From Aeromonas salmonicida subsp. salmonicida (lineage in GTDB: Bacteria; Pseudomonadota; Gammaproteobacteria; Enterobacterales; Aeromonadaceae): DNA of 64,000 nucleotides. The DNA lies in NCBI RefSeq assembly GCF_001643305.1, contig NZ_LSGW01000049.1, forward strand, positions 157,011 through 221,010, given 5' to 3'. The translations under genes were made by a program, and so were the position numbers. The notes beneath the pieces are model-generated. The model was not told the origin of the DNA and searched no databases. It saw nothing but the letters and a program-made list of their open reading frames with translations. This document shows positions 47,559 to 56,485 of this stretch, in pieces (within the stretch, counting starts at the first letter, position 1; every line of letters starts with the position of its first letter).

Positions 47559-48323
47559 ATGACCCAACTGGTGGAGCTGAAAGAGGTCTGTCTTTCGTTC
47601 GACGGACGATCCGTGCTCGACAAGGTCTCCTTTACCCTGAATAAAGGCAAAATAACTACCCTGGTCGGCCCCAACGGGGCGGGCAAGAGCACATTGAGCA
47701 AGCTGGTGCTGGGCCTGCTCACCCCGGATTCCGGCGAGATCAATCGCAGTCGGGACCTGAGGGTCGGCTATGTCCCCCAGCGCCTCTATCTGGATCCTAC
47801 CCTGCCGCTGACAGTGCGTCGCTTTCTGCAGCTTGGCAAGAATGGCCGCCTCTCCATCGATGAGGCGCTGGATCGGGTCGGCGCGGGGGACCTGCTGGAC
47901 AACCGGATGCAGAAACTCTCCGGTGGCGAAATGCAGCGGGTGCTGCTAGCCCGCGCCCTGCTGGTCAAACCCGAGCTGCTGGTGCTGGATGAGCCTGTTC
48001 AGGGCGTGGACATCACGGGCCAGATCGAGCTCTACGCCCTTATCAGCCAGCTGGCGGCCGAGCTCAACTGCGCCGTGCTGATGGTCTCCCACGACCTGCA
48101 TCTGGTGATGGCCAGCACCCATGAGGTGATCTGTCTCAATCGTCACGTCTGCTGTCACGGTGAACCGGAAAGCGTGGCGCGCCACCCTGAATTTGCCCGC
48201 CTGTTCGGACGACCTGAACAGGAGGTGCTGGCGGTCTACACCCACCATCATCACTGCGACGGCGAACATCATCATCACGAACCGCAGGCGCCCGTCATCC
48301 GCCTGCCGTCTCGCAATCAATAA
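47559..48323 (+). CDS. znuC: zinc ABC transporter ATP-binding protein ZnuC
   Basis: 254 residues. Walker [10 protein letters not shown] near residue 38, signature [16 protein letters not shown], Walker [11 protein letters not shown], switch His MVSHDLH. The C-terminus is His-rich ([14 protein letters not shown]), as common in ZnuC. GGAGCTGTC before the ATG. Confidence 0.95.
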   Translation: MTQLVELKEVCLSFDGRSVLDKVSFTLNKGKITTLVGPNGAGKSTLSKLVLGLLTPDSGEINRSRDLRVGYVPQRLYLDPTLPLTVRRFLQLGKNGRLSIDEALDRVGAGDLLDNRMQKLSGGEMQRVLLARALLVKPELLVLDEPVQGVDITGQIELYALISQLAAELNCAVLMVSHDLHLVMASTHEVICLNRHVCCHGEPESVARHPEFARLFGRPEQEVLAVYTHHHHCDGEHHHHEPQAPVIRLPSRNQ

Positions 48324-48343
48324 GCGCAGCTAAGGACATTCAA

Positions 48344-49123
48344 GTGGACAGCTTTCTGTTATATGCCCTCGCGGCAGGTCTCGGCATCGCCCTGCTGGCC
48401 GGGCCTCTGGGCAGCTTTGTGGTGTGGCGCAAGATGGCCTATTTCGGCGACACCCTCTCCCACGCCTGCCTGTTTGGCATAGCGCTGGGGATACTGCTGC
48501 AGGTGGATCTCACCCTGGCCGTGGTGGTCTGCTGCCTCGCCATGGCCATGCTGCTGGTGATCATGAGCCGCAACCAGCAGGTGGCGACCGATACCCTGCT
48601 CGGCATCCTGGCCCACAGTGCCCTGTCGCTCGGCCTGGTCACCTTGAGTTTTATGGATAACGTGCGGGTGGATCTGATGGCCTACCTGTTCGGCGACCTG
48701 CTCTCGGTACAGCCGGTGGATCTGCTCTGGATCTACGGTGGTGGTGCCCTGGTGCTGCTAACCCTGTGGCGACTGTGGGATCCCCTGCTCTCCATGACCA
48801 TCTCGGAAGAGCTGGCGCGGGTGGAAGGGGTCAGGGTCGATGTGCTGCGCTGCGTGCTGATGCTGCTGATTGGGCTGGTGATCGCCGTGGCGATGAAGTT
48901 TGTCGGGGCGTTGATCATCACCTCCTTGCTGATCATTCCCGCCGCCACCGCTCGCCGTTTCAGCCAGACGCCGGAGCAGATGGCCGGTTTTGCGGCGTTG
49001 ATCGGCTGTCTGGCTGTGCTGGGCGGGCTCAGCCTCTCCTGGTATCAGGACACGCCTGCGGGCCCTTCCGTCGTGGTCTGTGCCACCAGCATGTTTATTC
49101 TGAGCCAGTTCAAGAAAGCCTGA
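48344..49123 (+). CDS. znuB: zinc ABC transporter permease ZnuB
   Basis: 259 residues, about eight hydrophobic segments; [21 protein letters not shown] and [24 protein letters not shown] are ABC-3 family signatures. Start GTG behind AAGGACATTCAA, 20 bases after znuC. A copy of its last 45 coding bases recurs 100 bp downstream. Confidence 0.94.
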   Translation: MDSFLLYALAAGLGIALLAGPLGSFVVWRKMAYFGDTLSHACLFGIALGILLQVDLTLAVVVCCLAMAMLLVIMSRNQQVATDTLLGILAHSALSLGLVTLSFMDNVRVDLMAYLFGDLLSVQPVDLLWIYGGGALVLLTLWRLWDPLLSMTISEELARVEGVRVDVLRCVLMLLIGLVIAVAMKFVGALIITSLLIIPAATARRFSQTPEQMAGFAALIGCLAVLGGLSLSWYQDTPAGPSVVVCATSMFILSQFKKA

Positions 49124-49175
49124 GTATCGTATGGCCTGATGCTTGCCATCAGGCCACTGCAAATCCCTCGGTGGC

Positions 49176-49220
49176 GTCTGTGCCGCCAGCCTGTTTATTC
49201 TGCGCCAGTTCAAAAAAGCC
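49176..49220 (+). repeat. copy of the znuB 3' end
   Basis: Matches 49076-49120 exactly 100 bases on, at 41 of 45 positions without gaps; reads CAASLFILRQFKKA for [14 protein letters not shown] of ZnuB. No stop at the same place. Like the gbpA copies, a gene tail repeated just downstream. Confidence 0.8.
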
Positions 49221-49231
49221 CAACCTGAGCA

Positions 49232-50140
49232 TCAGGGCTGTGCTTTTGTTTGCAAGGCCATGCTCTGGCGCGTCTCCATCATTAGCCATTGGCGCAACCG
49301 GCTGATGGCGGGCTCATGGGCCCGGGATCGTTTGCAGGTGAAATAGAAGGCATCCCCCGTCTCCAGCTGGTGTACCGGCAAGGCCACCAGCTGGGGATCA
49401 TCCGGTCGCAACATGTAGTCGTTCACAAAGGCCACCCCCTGATCCCAGGCCGCCGCCTCCATCGCCAGCAACACATGACTGAAGTGGTGCATGCGCGCCT
49501 CATCGGGAATGACCAGCTCACCCGCCTTGGCCCAGCGCTGCCAATCCTCTCCCCGCGCCTTGTAGATGGACTGTACCGACAGGAGCGGCAGTTGCCAGAT
49601 GGCCTGCGGCCATTCCCCTTCAACTTGCTGCAACAACCGCCGGCTGCAAACCGGAAAGAGCCGCTCCCGATAGATGAGATCGTGGCAATAGCCACGGCCA
49701 TGGGGCGAGACTGTGATAAAACAGTCTGCCACCCGATCGGAAAGTTCGGGGTCTTCCGCCACCATCTCCAGGCTCAGATCCAGCTCGGGATAGAGCTGAC
49801 GCAAGCCCGCCAGGCGCGGGATCAACCACTTCACCGCGAACGAGCTGTAGACGGCAAGCCGGACCCGCATCTCGCCACCGCCGCGCAGTTGTTCGCTGCT
49901 CTGGGCGATCTGGCCAAGCCCGGCCGCTATGCCCTCAAAATACACCTCCCCTTGGGCTGTCAATGACAACAGCCGCCCCTGGCGCAGCAGCAGCCGCTCC
50001 CCCAGAAAATCCTCCAGCAATCGGATCTGGTGGCTGACCGCACTCTGGCTGACGTTCAGCTCGAGGGCCGCACGGGAAAAACTGAGCAGGCGGGCAACCG
50101 CTTCGAAATATTGAACGGCGCGCAGGGGAGGCAGCTTCAT
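49232..50140 (-). CDS. GcvA-like LysR-family regulator
   Basis: 302 residues: winged helix-turn-helix with PPLRAVQYFEAVARLLSFSRAA and VSQSAVSHQIRLLEDFLG, then inducer domain with GGGEMRVRLAVYSSFAVKWLIPRL, the GcvA-group pattern. Divergent from an EamA exporter gene, its likely target. Its 3' end begins 12 bases from the znuB-tail copy. Confidence 0.87.
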   Translation of the reverse strand: MKLPPLRAVQYFEAVARLLSFSRAALELNVSQSAVSHQIRLLEDFLGERLLLRQGRLLSLTAQGEVYFEGIAAGLGQIAQSSEQLRGGGEMRVRLAVYSSFAVKWLIPRLAGLRQLYPELDLSLEMVAEDPELSDRVADCFITVSPHGRGYCHDLIYRERLFPVCSRRLLQQVEGEWPQAIWQLPLLSVQSIYKARGEDWQRWAKAGELVIPDEARMHHFSHVLLAMEAAAWDQGVAFVNDYMLRPDDPQLVALPVHQLETGDAFYFTCKRSRAHEPAISRLRQWLMMETRQSMALQTKAQP

Positions 50141-50231
50141 TATCCAAAAATCTCATAGATGGTGATTTTTTATCATTTTACTGGATAACTGACCCCGCGC
50201 TACCCTGCCCTCATCTGATGTGGGAGGTGGT

Positions 50232-51089
50232 ATGAATGCAGTCGGGATCGGGATCCTCTATCTGGTGCTGGGCAATATGGTGGCGGTCTTTTCCGATGCG
50301 CTGGTCAAGGTGTTGGAGCCGAGCCAGCCCGTGTTCCAGTTTGTCTTCTTTCGCCAGCTCTCCGCAGCCCTCTTGCTGACGCCCTGGCTGCTCTGGTCTT
50401 GGCGTCGCAATCCACCGGTCGCCATCAAGTGGCATCTGCTGCGAGCCCACATCTGGGCGGTTGGCGTCTGCTTGATGGTGATCGCCCTCACCCGCTTGCC
50501 GCTGGCCACCGCCAATGCCCTCTTCTATGCGGCGCCCCTGATGATGGTACCGCTGGCAGTGTGGATGGCGGGGGAAGCCATCTCGCGCCAGAAGGTGCTG
50601 ACCGCGCTCATCGGTTTTATCGGAGTGCTGATCGTGCTGCGGCCGACCGAGGTGAACTGGGCCGCGCTGGCGGCACTCGGGGTGGCGCTCTCCATGGCGC
50701 TCAACAACTTGCTGATCAAGCGGATCCCGCTCAAGCAGCCCATCGCCCAGACACTGTTCTTCACCAACGTGCTGAGCATGCCTTTCATACTGGCGCTGGC
50801 GCTATGGGAAGGGGGCGACTGGCAGTGGCAGATGTGGTGGCCCGCCTTCGGCTCATCGGCGCTGATCATGGTCTATGCCGGCTTGTGCGTGGTGGCCTAT
50901 CGCAAGGCGGAGGCGAGCAAGATCGCCTCGGCGGAATATACCGGCCTCTTGATGGCGGTTGCCATCGGGGTCTGGTTGTTTGACGAGCAGCCGGGTCTGC
51001 CGCTGCTGCTGGGGTGCTTGTGCATCATAATCCCGCTGCTTGCCATGGCCCGCAGCAAGCCAAAACCCCTGGCAGAACCGGCGGCCTGA
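50232..51089 (+). CDS. EamA/DMT-family transporter
   Basis: 285 residues with ten hydrophobic segments in two EamA repeats (TRLPLATANALFYAAPLMMV; SALIMVYAGLCVVAYRKAEAS). Likely a metabolite exporter; substrate unknown. ATG at 50232 follows GGGAGGTGGT. Divergent from the GcvA-like regulator. Confidence 0.85.
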   Translation: MNAVGIGILYLVLGNMVAVFSDALVKVLEPSQPVFQFVFFRQLSAALLLTPWLLWSWRRNPPVAIKWHLLRAHIWAVGVCLMVIALTRLPLATANALFYAAPLMMVPLAVWMAGEAISRQKVLTALIGFIGVLIVLRPTEVNWAALAALGVALSMALNNLLIKRIPLKQPIAQTLFFTNVLSMPFILALALWEGGDWQWQMWWPAFGSSALIMVYAGLCVVAYRKAEASKIASAEYTGLLMAVAIGVWLFDEQPGLPLLLGCLCIIIPLLAMARSKPKPLAEPAA

Positions 51090-51090
51090 A

Positions 51091-51672
51091 TCAAAGCAGC
51101 AAGGGGGCGACCCTTTGCTGCAAATGGGGGAGCACGTCCTGCTCGAACCAAGGGTTCTTCCTGAGCCAGAAAGTATTGCGGGGAGACGGGTGCGGCAACG
51201 GCAACCAGGCGGGACAATAGTCGGCCCATTGTCTTACCGTCTCGGTCAGCGAACCTTTGCCGGCCTTGCCCAGATAGTACTGTTGGGAATACTGGCCGAT
51301 GAGCAGGGTCAGCTCGATATTGGGCAGCAGCATCAATACCTTGTCGTGCCAGGTAGGCGCACATTCAGGACGAGGGGGCAGATCCCCCGACTTGCCCTTG
51401 CCGGGGTAGCAGAGCCCCATCGGCATGATGGCGATGCGGGACTCGTCGTAGAAGGTCGTTTTATCCACGCCGAGCCAGTGACGCAGCCGATCGCCAGAGG
51501 GGTCATCCCAGGGGATGCCGCTGGCATGCACTCGGGTGCCGGGAGCCTGACCGATGATCAGCAGACGAGCACTCTCTTTCCCGCGGATCACAGGGCGCGG
51601 GCCCAGCGGCAAATGAGCCTCGCACAACCGGCAGGCCCGGATCTGTTCAAACAGCGTATCGAGTCGGTTCAT
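51091..51672 (-). CDS. uracil-DNA-glycosylase-family protein
   Basis: 193 residues. RACRLCEAHLPLG, LLIIGQAPGTRVHASGIPW (motif A-like) and LPLPHPSPRNTFWLRKNPWF (motif B-like with His) mark the UDG superfamily, subfamily with two N-terminal Cys. Lacks the full four-Cys iron-sulfur set of family 4/5. Activity uncertain. Convergent with the EamA gene, two bases apart. Confidence 0.82.
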   Translation of the reverse strand: MNRLDTLFEQIRACRLCEAHLPLGPRPVIRGKESARLLIIGQAPGTRVHASGIPWDDPSGDRLRHWLGVDKTTFYDESRIAIMPMGLCYPGKGKSGDLPPRPECAPTWHDKVLMLLPNIELTLLIGQYSQQYYLGKAGKGSLTETVRQWADYCPAWLPLPHPSPRNTFWLRKNPWFEQDVLPHLQQRVAPLLL

Positions 51673-51774
51673 GGGCCCGATGGTAACAGAGTTTTCCCCC
51701 TGATCCTGCTTGTGAAAGATTCAACAGATACTTATCATGCGGCCACGAATGTTTAATTTAATAAACGAAAAACG

Positions 51775-52671
51775 ATGAAAAACTGGATGGGCACCGGCAG
51801 CGCGGCCCTCTCATTCGCGCTGTGGGGCATGCTGCCCCTCTATTACCAGTTCATGCCCGAGGTCAACATGTGGGAGCTGCTCTCCCACCGTGTACTCTGG
51901 TCTGTCGTTCTGCTGGCTGCGCTCTTTGCTCTCTTCGGCTATCAGGTGCCCTGGGCACGGCTTCGCAGTGAACCGCGCCAGCTGGGCCTCATACTGCTGG
52001 CGGGCCCCGTCATGTCCATCAGCTGGTGCATGTTCACCTGGTGTCTGACCACGGGTCAGGTGCTGGCCACCAGCCTCGCCTTCTTCATGACGCCGCTGTT
52101 CAATATCGTGTTCGCCGTCATCTTCCTCAAAGAGAAGCTCACAGTACAAAAGCACCTGGCAGTGGCACTGGCCGGACTCGCCTACATGCTGTTATCCTAC
52201 GGTCAGCTGCCCTGGTTCTCCCTCATCATGGGGGCCAACTTCACCTTCTATGGTCTGCTCAAAAAGAAAGTGCACTACGACGCCGGTGTCAGCCTCTACC
52301 TCGAAGCCCTGGTCCAGCTTCCCGTCGCCCTGCTGATCATTGGCGCTCTGACGCTCAACGGCATGAGCCAGTTCATGGCCGGTGACTGGGCCGACCGACT
52401 GCTGCTGATGGGCAGCGCTCCCGCCACCCTGCTGCCGGTGGGGCTGTTCTGTTACGGCATGATGCGCACCCGCATGAGCACGGTTGGCCTGCTGCAATAC
52501 ATAGAACCCAGCCTCGCCTTCCTGCTCGCTATCCTCTGGTTTGGCGAGACGGCGGATCCGGTCAAATCAGTGGGGTTTGCCTTTGTCTGGGCGGGCCTGC
52601 TGGTGAGCCTGCTGCCGCTGCACCGCCTCAGGCGCGGCGGCAACAATGATGCTCAGGGTCTGCTGCGATAG
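51775..52671 (+). CDS. rarD: RarD-type EamA transporter
   Basis: 298 residues, ten membrane segments; ALSFALWGMLPLYYQFM and ELLSHRVLWSVVLL near the start are RarD hallmarks. Function in transport not defined. No strong ribosome site before the ATG. Its last 19 bases overlap the convergent binding-protein gene. Confidence 0.88.
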   Translation: MKNWMGTGSAALSFALWGMLPLYYQFMPEVNMWELLSHRVLWSVVLLAALFALFGYQVPWARLRSEPRQLGLILLAGPVMSISWCMFTWCLTTGQVLATSLAFFMTPLFNIVFAVIFLKEKLTVQKHLAVALAGLAYMLLSYGQLPWFSLIMGANFTFYGLLKKKVHYDAGVSLYLEALVQLPVALLIIGALTLNGMSQFMAGDWADRLLLMGSAPATLLPVGLFCYGMMRTRMSTVGLLQYIEPSLAFLLAILWFGETADPVKSVGFAFVWAGLLVSLLPLHRLRRGGNNDAQGLLR

Positions 52672-53384
52672 GATTCCAGAATGGCAAGCCACTTGGGATC
52701 CCTACCCATCTGCTCGGCAATGTCGTTCAGCCTGGTATGCAACTCGTGGCGGGATTTGGGCAGCAAGAGGTGGCGGGTATAGCTGGATTGGGCAAAGGGC
52801 GAAACGAACAGCTTGCCCTCATAGGCATCGTGGGTGAAAAAAGCGAGTGCCGAGCCCGGCACCAGCGTCACATCAATGCGGCCGCGTATCAGCAGGCTGA
52901 AATTGGTTCTGACCTTCTTGGCATCGTGGCGCACCAGATCGCCCCGGGCCACAGCATCATCGATGCCCTGATAGCGGTAGCCCTCTATGCCACCGAAGAT
53001 CAGCCCCTTGAGTGAATCCGGGCCACGATAGGTGACAGGTTTGGCCAGGCTGGAGATAAGCTCGTTGGTGTCGCGCATCATGGAAAAGGTCCACAGATAG
53101 TGCTCGCGCTGGGGATCCCCGACCCAGACAGGATTGACCCAGCTCACCAGGCCGTCAAAGCCAGGATCCGACATCTCCAGCGCCAATCTGGCGCGATTCA
53201 CCAGCCAGAGCTCAAGTCTGGGTTCTCCGCCAAGCTTTTCGTTGAGATACTTGACCAGATCCCGGCTCAGCCCGGTCGTCTCCCCCGTCATAAAAGGGGG
53301 ATGCTGATGATAATCGTAGAGACGCAGCGTCTCTCCATGAGCCGACATCGACAACAGACACCACAACCAACACCAGACTCGCAT
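52653..53384 (-). CDS. periplasmic family-3-like solute-binding protein
   Basis: 243 residues; signal peptide 1-17 ([17 protein letters not shown]), then [20 protein letters not shown] and a two-lobe pattern ([36 protein letters not shown]). No transport genes nearby, so it may be a stand-alone sensor or orphan binding protein. AAGGAGGTGCG before the ATG. Confidence 0.8.
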   Translation of the reverse strand: MRVWCWLWCLLSMSAHGETLRLYDYHQHPPFMTGETTGLSRDLVKYLNEKLGGEPRLELWLVNRARLALEMSDPGFDGLVSWVNPVWVGDPQREHYLWTFSMMRDTNELISSLAKPVTYRGPDSLKGLIFGGIEGYRYQGIDDAVARGDLVRHDAKKVRTNFSLLIRGRIDVTLVPGSALAFFTHDAYEGKLFVSPFAQSSYTRHLLLPKSRHELHTRLNDIAEQMGRDPKWLAILESYRSRP

Positions 53385-53428
53385 CGCACCTCCTTGGGCT
53401 GATCTTGAGTTTGGCACAGGCAGATCGA

Positions 53429-53839
53429 ATGAGAAAATCCACCATGGACGCCGAACCGACTAGCTCACCCCCAGCCGGCCAGTGGTCCATCTATCTGGTT
53501 CGCACTGCGGCCGGTCTGCTCTATACGGGGATCAGCACAGACCCGATCAGACGATTGCGCCAGCACCAGAGCGGCAAAGGCTCACGCGCCCTGCGTGGCA
53601 AAGGACCATTGGTGCTGGTGTGGCAGCAGACAGTCGGTAACAAGGGGGCCGCGCTGCGGCTCGAATATCGCCTCAAGCAGCAGAGCAAAGCCTTCAAAGA
53701 GCGCCTGGTGCAAGAGCCGGATCGCTGGGCCGACTGGAGTCAGCCCTGGCTGACGGTCGTCACGCCACCCCTGGAAGCACCACAAAAAAGGCCACTGCAA
53801 GCAGTGGCCAAGGAAGGATCCGATAACAGGGAGGGTTAA
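53429..53839 (+). CDS. GIY-YIG nuclease-superfamily protein (YhbQ-like)
   Basis: 136 residues from the chosen [22 protein letters not shown] carries the YLV/YTG form of GIY-YIG, then [21 protein letters not shown] and [18 protein letters not shown] with the catalytic-type Arg and Glu. Longer C-terminal tail than YhbQ. An ATG five codons on (53444) is an alternative start. Its last four bases overlap the convergent pspG. Confidence 0.85.
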   Translation: MRKSTMDAEPTSSPPAGQWSIYLVRTAAGLLYTGISTDPIRRLRQHQSGKGSRALRGKGPLVLVWQQTVGNKGAALRLEYRLKQQSKAFKERLVQEPDRWADWSQPWLTVVTPPLEAPQKRPLQAVAKEGSDNREG

Positions 53840-54054
53840 CGGTAGGTATTGGATTGCTTGCGCCTGTTGCTGATGAACCAGCACACCACCAGCAGCACCA
53901 GCAACCACGGCGCCAGCTTGATGATGAGAGCAAACATGCCGGCCAGGGCGCCGAACAGCACGAAGACACCGCTCACCACCAACATGGCCAGCACGGTGAA
54001 CCCCGTCAGCGCCATGGCGACCAACACCAGCATCAAGACAATAAATTCCAGCAT
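53836..54054 (-). CDS. pspG: PspG-like small membrane protein
   Basis: 72 residues, two to three hydrophobic segments: [20 protein letters not shown] and [20 protein letters not shown] match the PspG plan, then a short basic tail. PspG is a phage-shock effector under sigma-54. GGAGCAGAAC before the ATG. Here it ends the psp operon, 46 bases after pspC. Confidence 0.75.
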   Translation of the reverse strand: MLEFIVLMLVLVAMALTGFTVLAMLVVSGVFVLFGALAGMFALIIKLAPWLLVLLVVCWFISNRRKQSNTYR

Positions 54055-54100
54055 GTTCTGCTCCTCACAGGCTTCTCTTGCTGGCTGAATGACCCCGGGG

Positions 54101-54307
54101 TCAGTCCAGCCAACGCTTCAATTCACGACGGGGCGGCATGATCAGCACCGCCAGCAGATAGGCGGCCAGGGTCAGCGGCGGCATCAGGATCAGGGCGATC
54201 AGCGCCACTATCCGTACCGTCACCCTGGAGAGCCCCAGCCGGTTGGCAATGCCGGCGCAGACCCCGGTCAACTTGCGATGGGCAAGGTCTTTCGGCCAGG
54301 GCGTCAT
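54101..54307 (-). CDS. pspC: PspC-domain protein
   Basis: 68 residues: RKLTGVCAGIANRLGLSRVTVRI followed by one or two membrane helices is the PspC domain; only this domain is present (E. coli PspC is longer, 119 aa). Its ribosome site GGAGG overlaps the pspA end. Likely senses envelope stress and binds PspA. Confidence 0.82.
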   Translation of the reverse strand: MTPWPKDLAHRKLTGVCAGIANRLGLSRVTVRIVALIALILMPPLTLAAYLLAVLIMPPRRELKRWLD

Positions 54308-54309
54308 GA

Positions 54310-54942
54310 TTATGCCTCCACCTTCTGACCCTTCAGACGGGCCAGCTCGCGGAACTGGGCCTCCAGCGAGGGATTCTGCCCCAGGGTCGCCGCCTCCATC
54401 TGGGCTTCCAGCTGATCGACCCGCCCCTGAAAACCGTCAAAGCGGGCCATCAGCTCATGCATGCGCTGATTGTCGACCTGAGCACGGGCACGGATGCGAC
54501 TGTGGGCTGTCTGCTCCCGCAGGGTCAGCATCTTTTGCTTCTCGCGGGCCTCGCTCAGCTTGGCCGCCAGTCGCTCGCTGTCGGCGGTGAGCTGGGCCAG
54601 CACCTCGGCCACACGGGCCTTGTCCTGCTCCAGTTGCTCGCATTTTTTGACCTCGGCCAGCTTCTCTGTGAGAGCGGCACGGGCCAGATCCTCACGTCCC
54701 TTCTGGATGGCGAGCTCGGCCTTGGCCGACCACTCCAGGACCTGGTGTTGCAACGCCTGCTGGTGACGCTCCAGCTGTTTCTGCTCGGCGATGACGCGGG
54801 CGGCCTGGGTTCTCATCTCGACCTGCACCTGCTCCATCTCTTCGATCATCAACCGCAGCATCTTCTCCGGCTCTTCACTCTTGTCGAGCAGGCTGTGCAG
54901 GTTGGCATTGATCACGTCGGTCAGGCGGCTGAATACGCTCAT
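54310..54942 (-). CDS. pspA: phage shock protein A
   Basis: 210 residues, almost all coiled coil after MSVFSRLTDVINANLHSLLDK, the amphipathic membrane-binding helix. ESCRT-III/IM30 family; stabilises the inner membrane and, in enterobacteria, restrains PspF. First gene of pspACG here, behind a sigma-54 promoter. Slightly shorter than the 222 aa of E. coli. Confidence 0.93.
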   Translation of the reverse strand: MSVFSRLTDVINANLHSLLDKSEEPEKMLRLMIEEMEQVQVEMRTQAARVIAEQKQLERHQQALQHQVLEWSAKAELAIQKGREDLARAALTEKLAEVKKCEQLEQDKARVAEVLAQLTADSERLAAKLSEAREKQKMLTLREQTAHSRIRARAQVDNQRMHELMARFDGFQGRVDQLEAQMEAATLGQNPSLEAQFRELARLKGQKVEA

Positions 54943-54988
54943 GGTCTGGCTCCTTGTTCATTGGGATGGCTATCTCTTCCCATAGCAT

Positions 54989-55004
54989 TACAAGAGCCGT
55001 GCCA
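54989..55004 (-). promoter_or_regulatory. sigma-54 promoter of the psp operon
   Basis: On the minus strand TGGCACGGCTCTTGTA matches the -24/-12 consensus TGGCAC-N5-TTGC except the last C. Transcription would begin about 37 bases before pspA. The downstream AT-rich upstream region may hold PspF sites. Confidence 0.75.
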
Positions 55005-55106
55005 AAATAATTTATTGTTGTTTTACATATAGATATGGATTTCACACTGAGATTCAAGGCGAGAGCATTGGTAAAAATAACCAATAAAGTGGTGATTTTA
55101 ACCAAC

Positions 55107-55131
55107 AAAAAAGGGAGCCAGTGGCTCCCTC
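55107..55131 (-). terminator. plsC terminator
   Basis: AGGGAGCC/GGCTCCCT stem with T6 on the minus strand, 22 bases after the plsC stop. Confidence 0.78.
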
Positions 55132-55152
55132 TATGTCGTCTTCCGTTCAGAT

Positions 55153-55881
55153 TCAGACGGCCTGATGACGACCCAGCTTGCTGTCCAGTTCGACCAGCTT
55201 GCTTTCCATCGCTGCACGGCAGGTATCGGACAGATCTCGAATGCCGGCAGCGCCGTGCTCCTTGCTGCACAGCGGAGCCATCACCTCGACAAGCACTTCA
55301 CCATTGTCCCAGCGGTTCAGGTCAACCTGACCGAAGTAGCTGGAGCAGACGATGGGCACCACGGGCACCTCGGCCTGTACGGCGGTGTGGAAGGCGCCTG
55401 CCTTGAACGGCAGCAGGCCACGGCCCTTGGAACGAGTGCCTTCAGGGAACATCCAGATGGAGGTACCGTGATTCTTGATGCGATCCACCACCTGGCCTAT
55501 GGTGCCGATGGCACGAGAGCGGTTGGAACGATCGATCAGCACGTTGCCTGAGAGCCAGAAGATAAGACCGAAGAAGGGCAGCCACAGCAGACTCTTCTTG
55601 CCCACCGCCACCACGCCCGGCATGACGGCACCGGTCACGGTGAAGATGTCGAAGTTGCTCTGGTGGTTGCAGACGTAAACCGCCGGGCCGAGCGACTTGA
55701 TCTCGTCCGGTATGGTTACCTTGACCTTGAGCCCGAGCAGCGGGCAAACCGCATGGTACATGCGGGCGAAGACAAAGACATTGTTGGGATGACGCGGACG
55801 CACCAGACAGAGCAACAGACCGAACACGAACCAGAAGACGAGCAGCAGGGTTAGCAGCAGCACACGGGCAAGTTTGAGCAT
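55153..55881 (-). CDS. plsC: 1-acyl-sn-glycerol-3-phosphate acyltransferase
   Basis: 242 residues. N-terminal membrane helix; acyltransferase motif I NHQSNFD (His-x4-Asp) near residue 73, motif III FPEGTRSKGRGL near residue 145, and VVPIVCSSYF. It makes phosphatidic acid. Monocistronic, terminator follows. Confidence 0.92.
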   Translation of the reverse strand: MLKLARVLLLTLLLVFWFVFGLLLCLVRPRHPNNVFVFARMYHAVCPLLGLKVKVTIPDEIKSLGPAVYVCNHQSNFDIFTVTGAVMPGVVAVGKKSLLWLPFFGLIFWLSGNVLIDRSNRSRAIGTIGQVVDRIKNHGTSIWMFPEGTRSKGRGLLPFKAGAFHTAVQAEVPVVPIVCSSYFGQVDLNRWDNGEVLVEVMAPLCSKEHGAAGIRDLSDTCRAAMESKLVELDSKLGRHQAV

Positions 55882-56057
55882 CGAACACCTCGGATTTTAA
55901 CTCGGCGCAGTATACTGATCCCCCTTTTAGCGAACAAGCGTTCGCCAAACAGAACTGACCACCCCGCAGCGCACATATGGTCGTATCGAATCCTGCTGAC
56001 TTGCCCCTGACATTATTGATCGATAGGATATGCACCATTCAACAGGGTAGGGCGAGC

Positions 56058-56435
56058 ATGATTTTGCGACAACGCGTGGCGACAAGACTCCTGCTGCTGG
56101 TCTGCATTCTGGTGCTCAACTGTGCGGCCCAGCCGCTGGCACGGCTGGCTCAGCTCGATCAGGCCCTGAGTTGCCAGCTGCTGCCTGTCCCATCTTCCGG
56201 CGCCGAAGCTGACGATGCCCAAACCGCAACCCCCCAGCCAAGCAGTTGCCAGCTCAACGGCAAGTGGCTCAGTGCCGCTACCCTGCTCTGCGTCGAACAG
56301 ATCTTCTTTGCCATCGCTTTTGTGATTGCCCTGCTGGCGCCGCTGTCGCGCCGCTCCCCCGCCTTGCCCCCCCCCAGAAACATATCTCCGCCTGAACGGC
56401 GACTTCATCTTACTCTCTGTGTCTGGCGAGAATGA
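56058..56435 (+). CDS. small secreted or membrane protein in the scs operon
   Basis: 125 residues: hydrophobic N-terminus (TRLLLLVCILVLNCAA), a Cys-containing middle (SCQLLPVP, SSCQLNG), one more hydrophobic segment (IFFAIAFVIALLAPL) and a basic Pro-rich tail. In position it matches scsA (suppressor of copper sensitivity), but I cannot confirm homology. ScsB starts 50 bases on. Confidence 0.6.
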   Translation: MILRQRVATRLLLLVCILVLNCAAQPLARLAQLDQALSCQLLPVPSSGAEADDAQTATPQPSSCQLNGKWLSAATLLCVEQIFFAIAFVIALLAPLSRRSPALPPPRNISPPERRLHLTLCVWRE

Positions 56436-56485
56436 GTTAGCCGCGGTTTACACCACCCTAACTTTCATTTTCAAGAGACAAAAAA

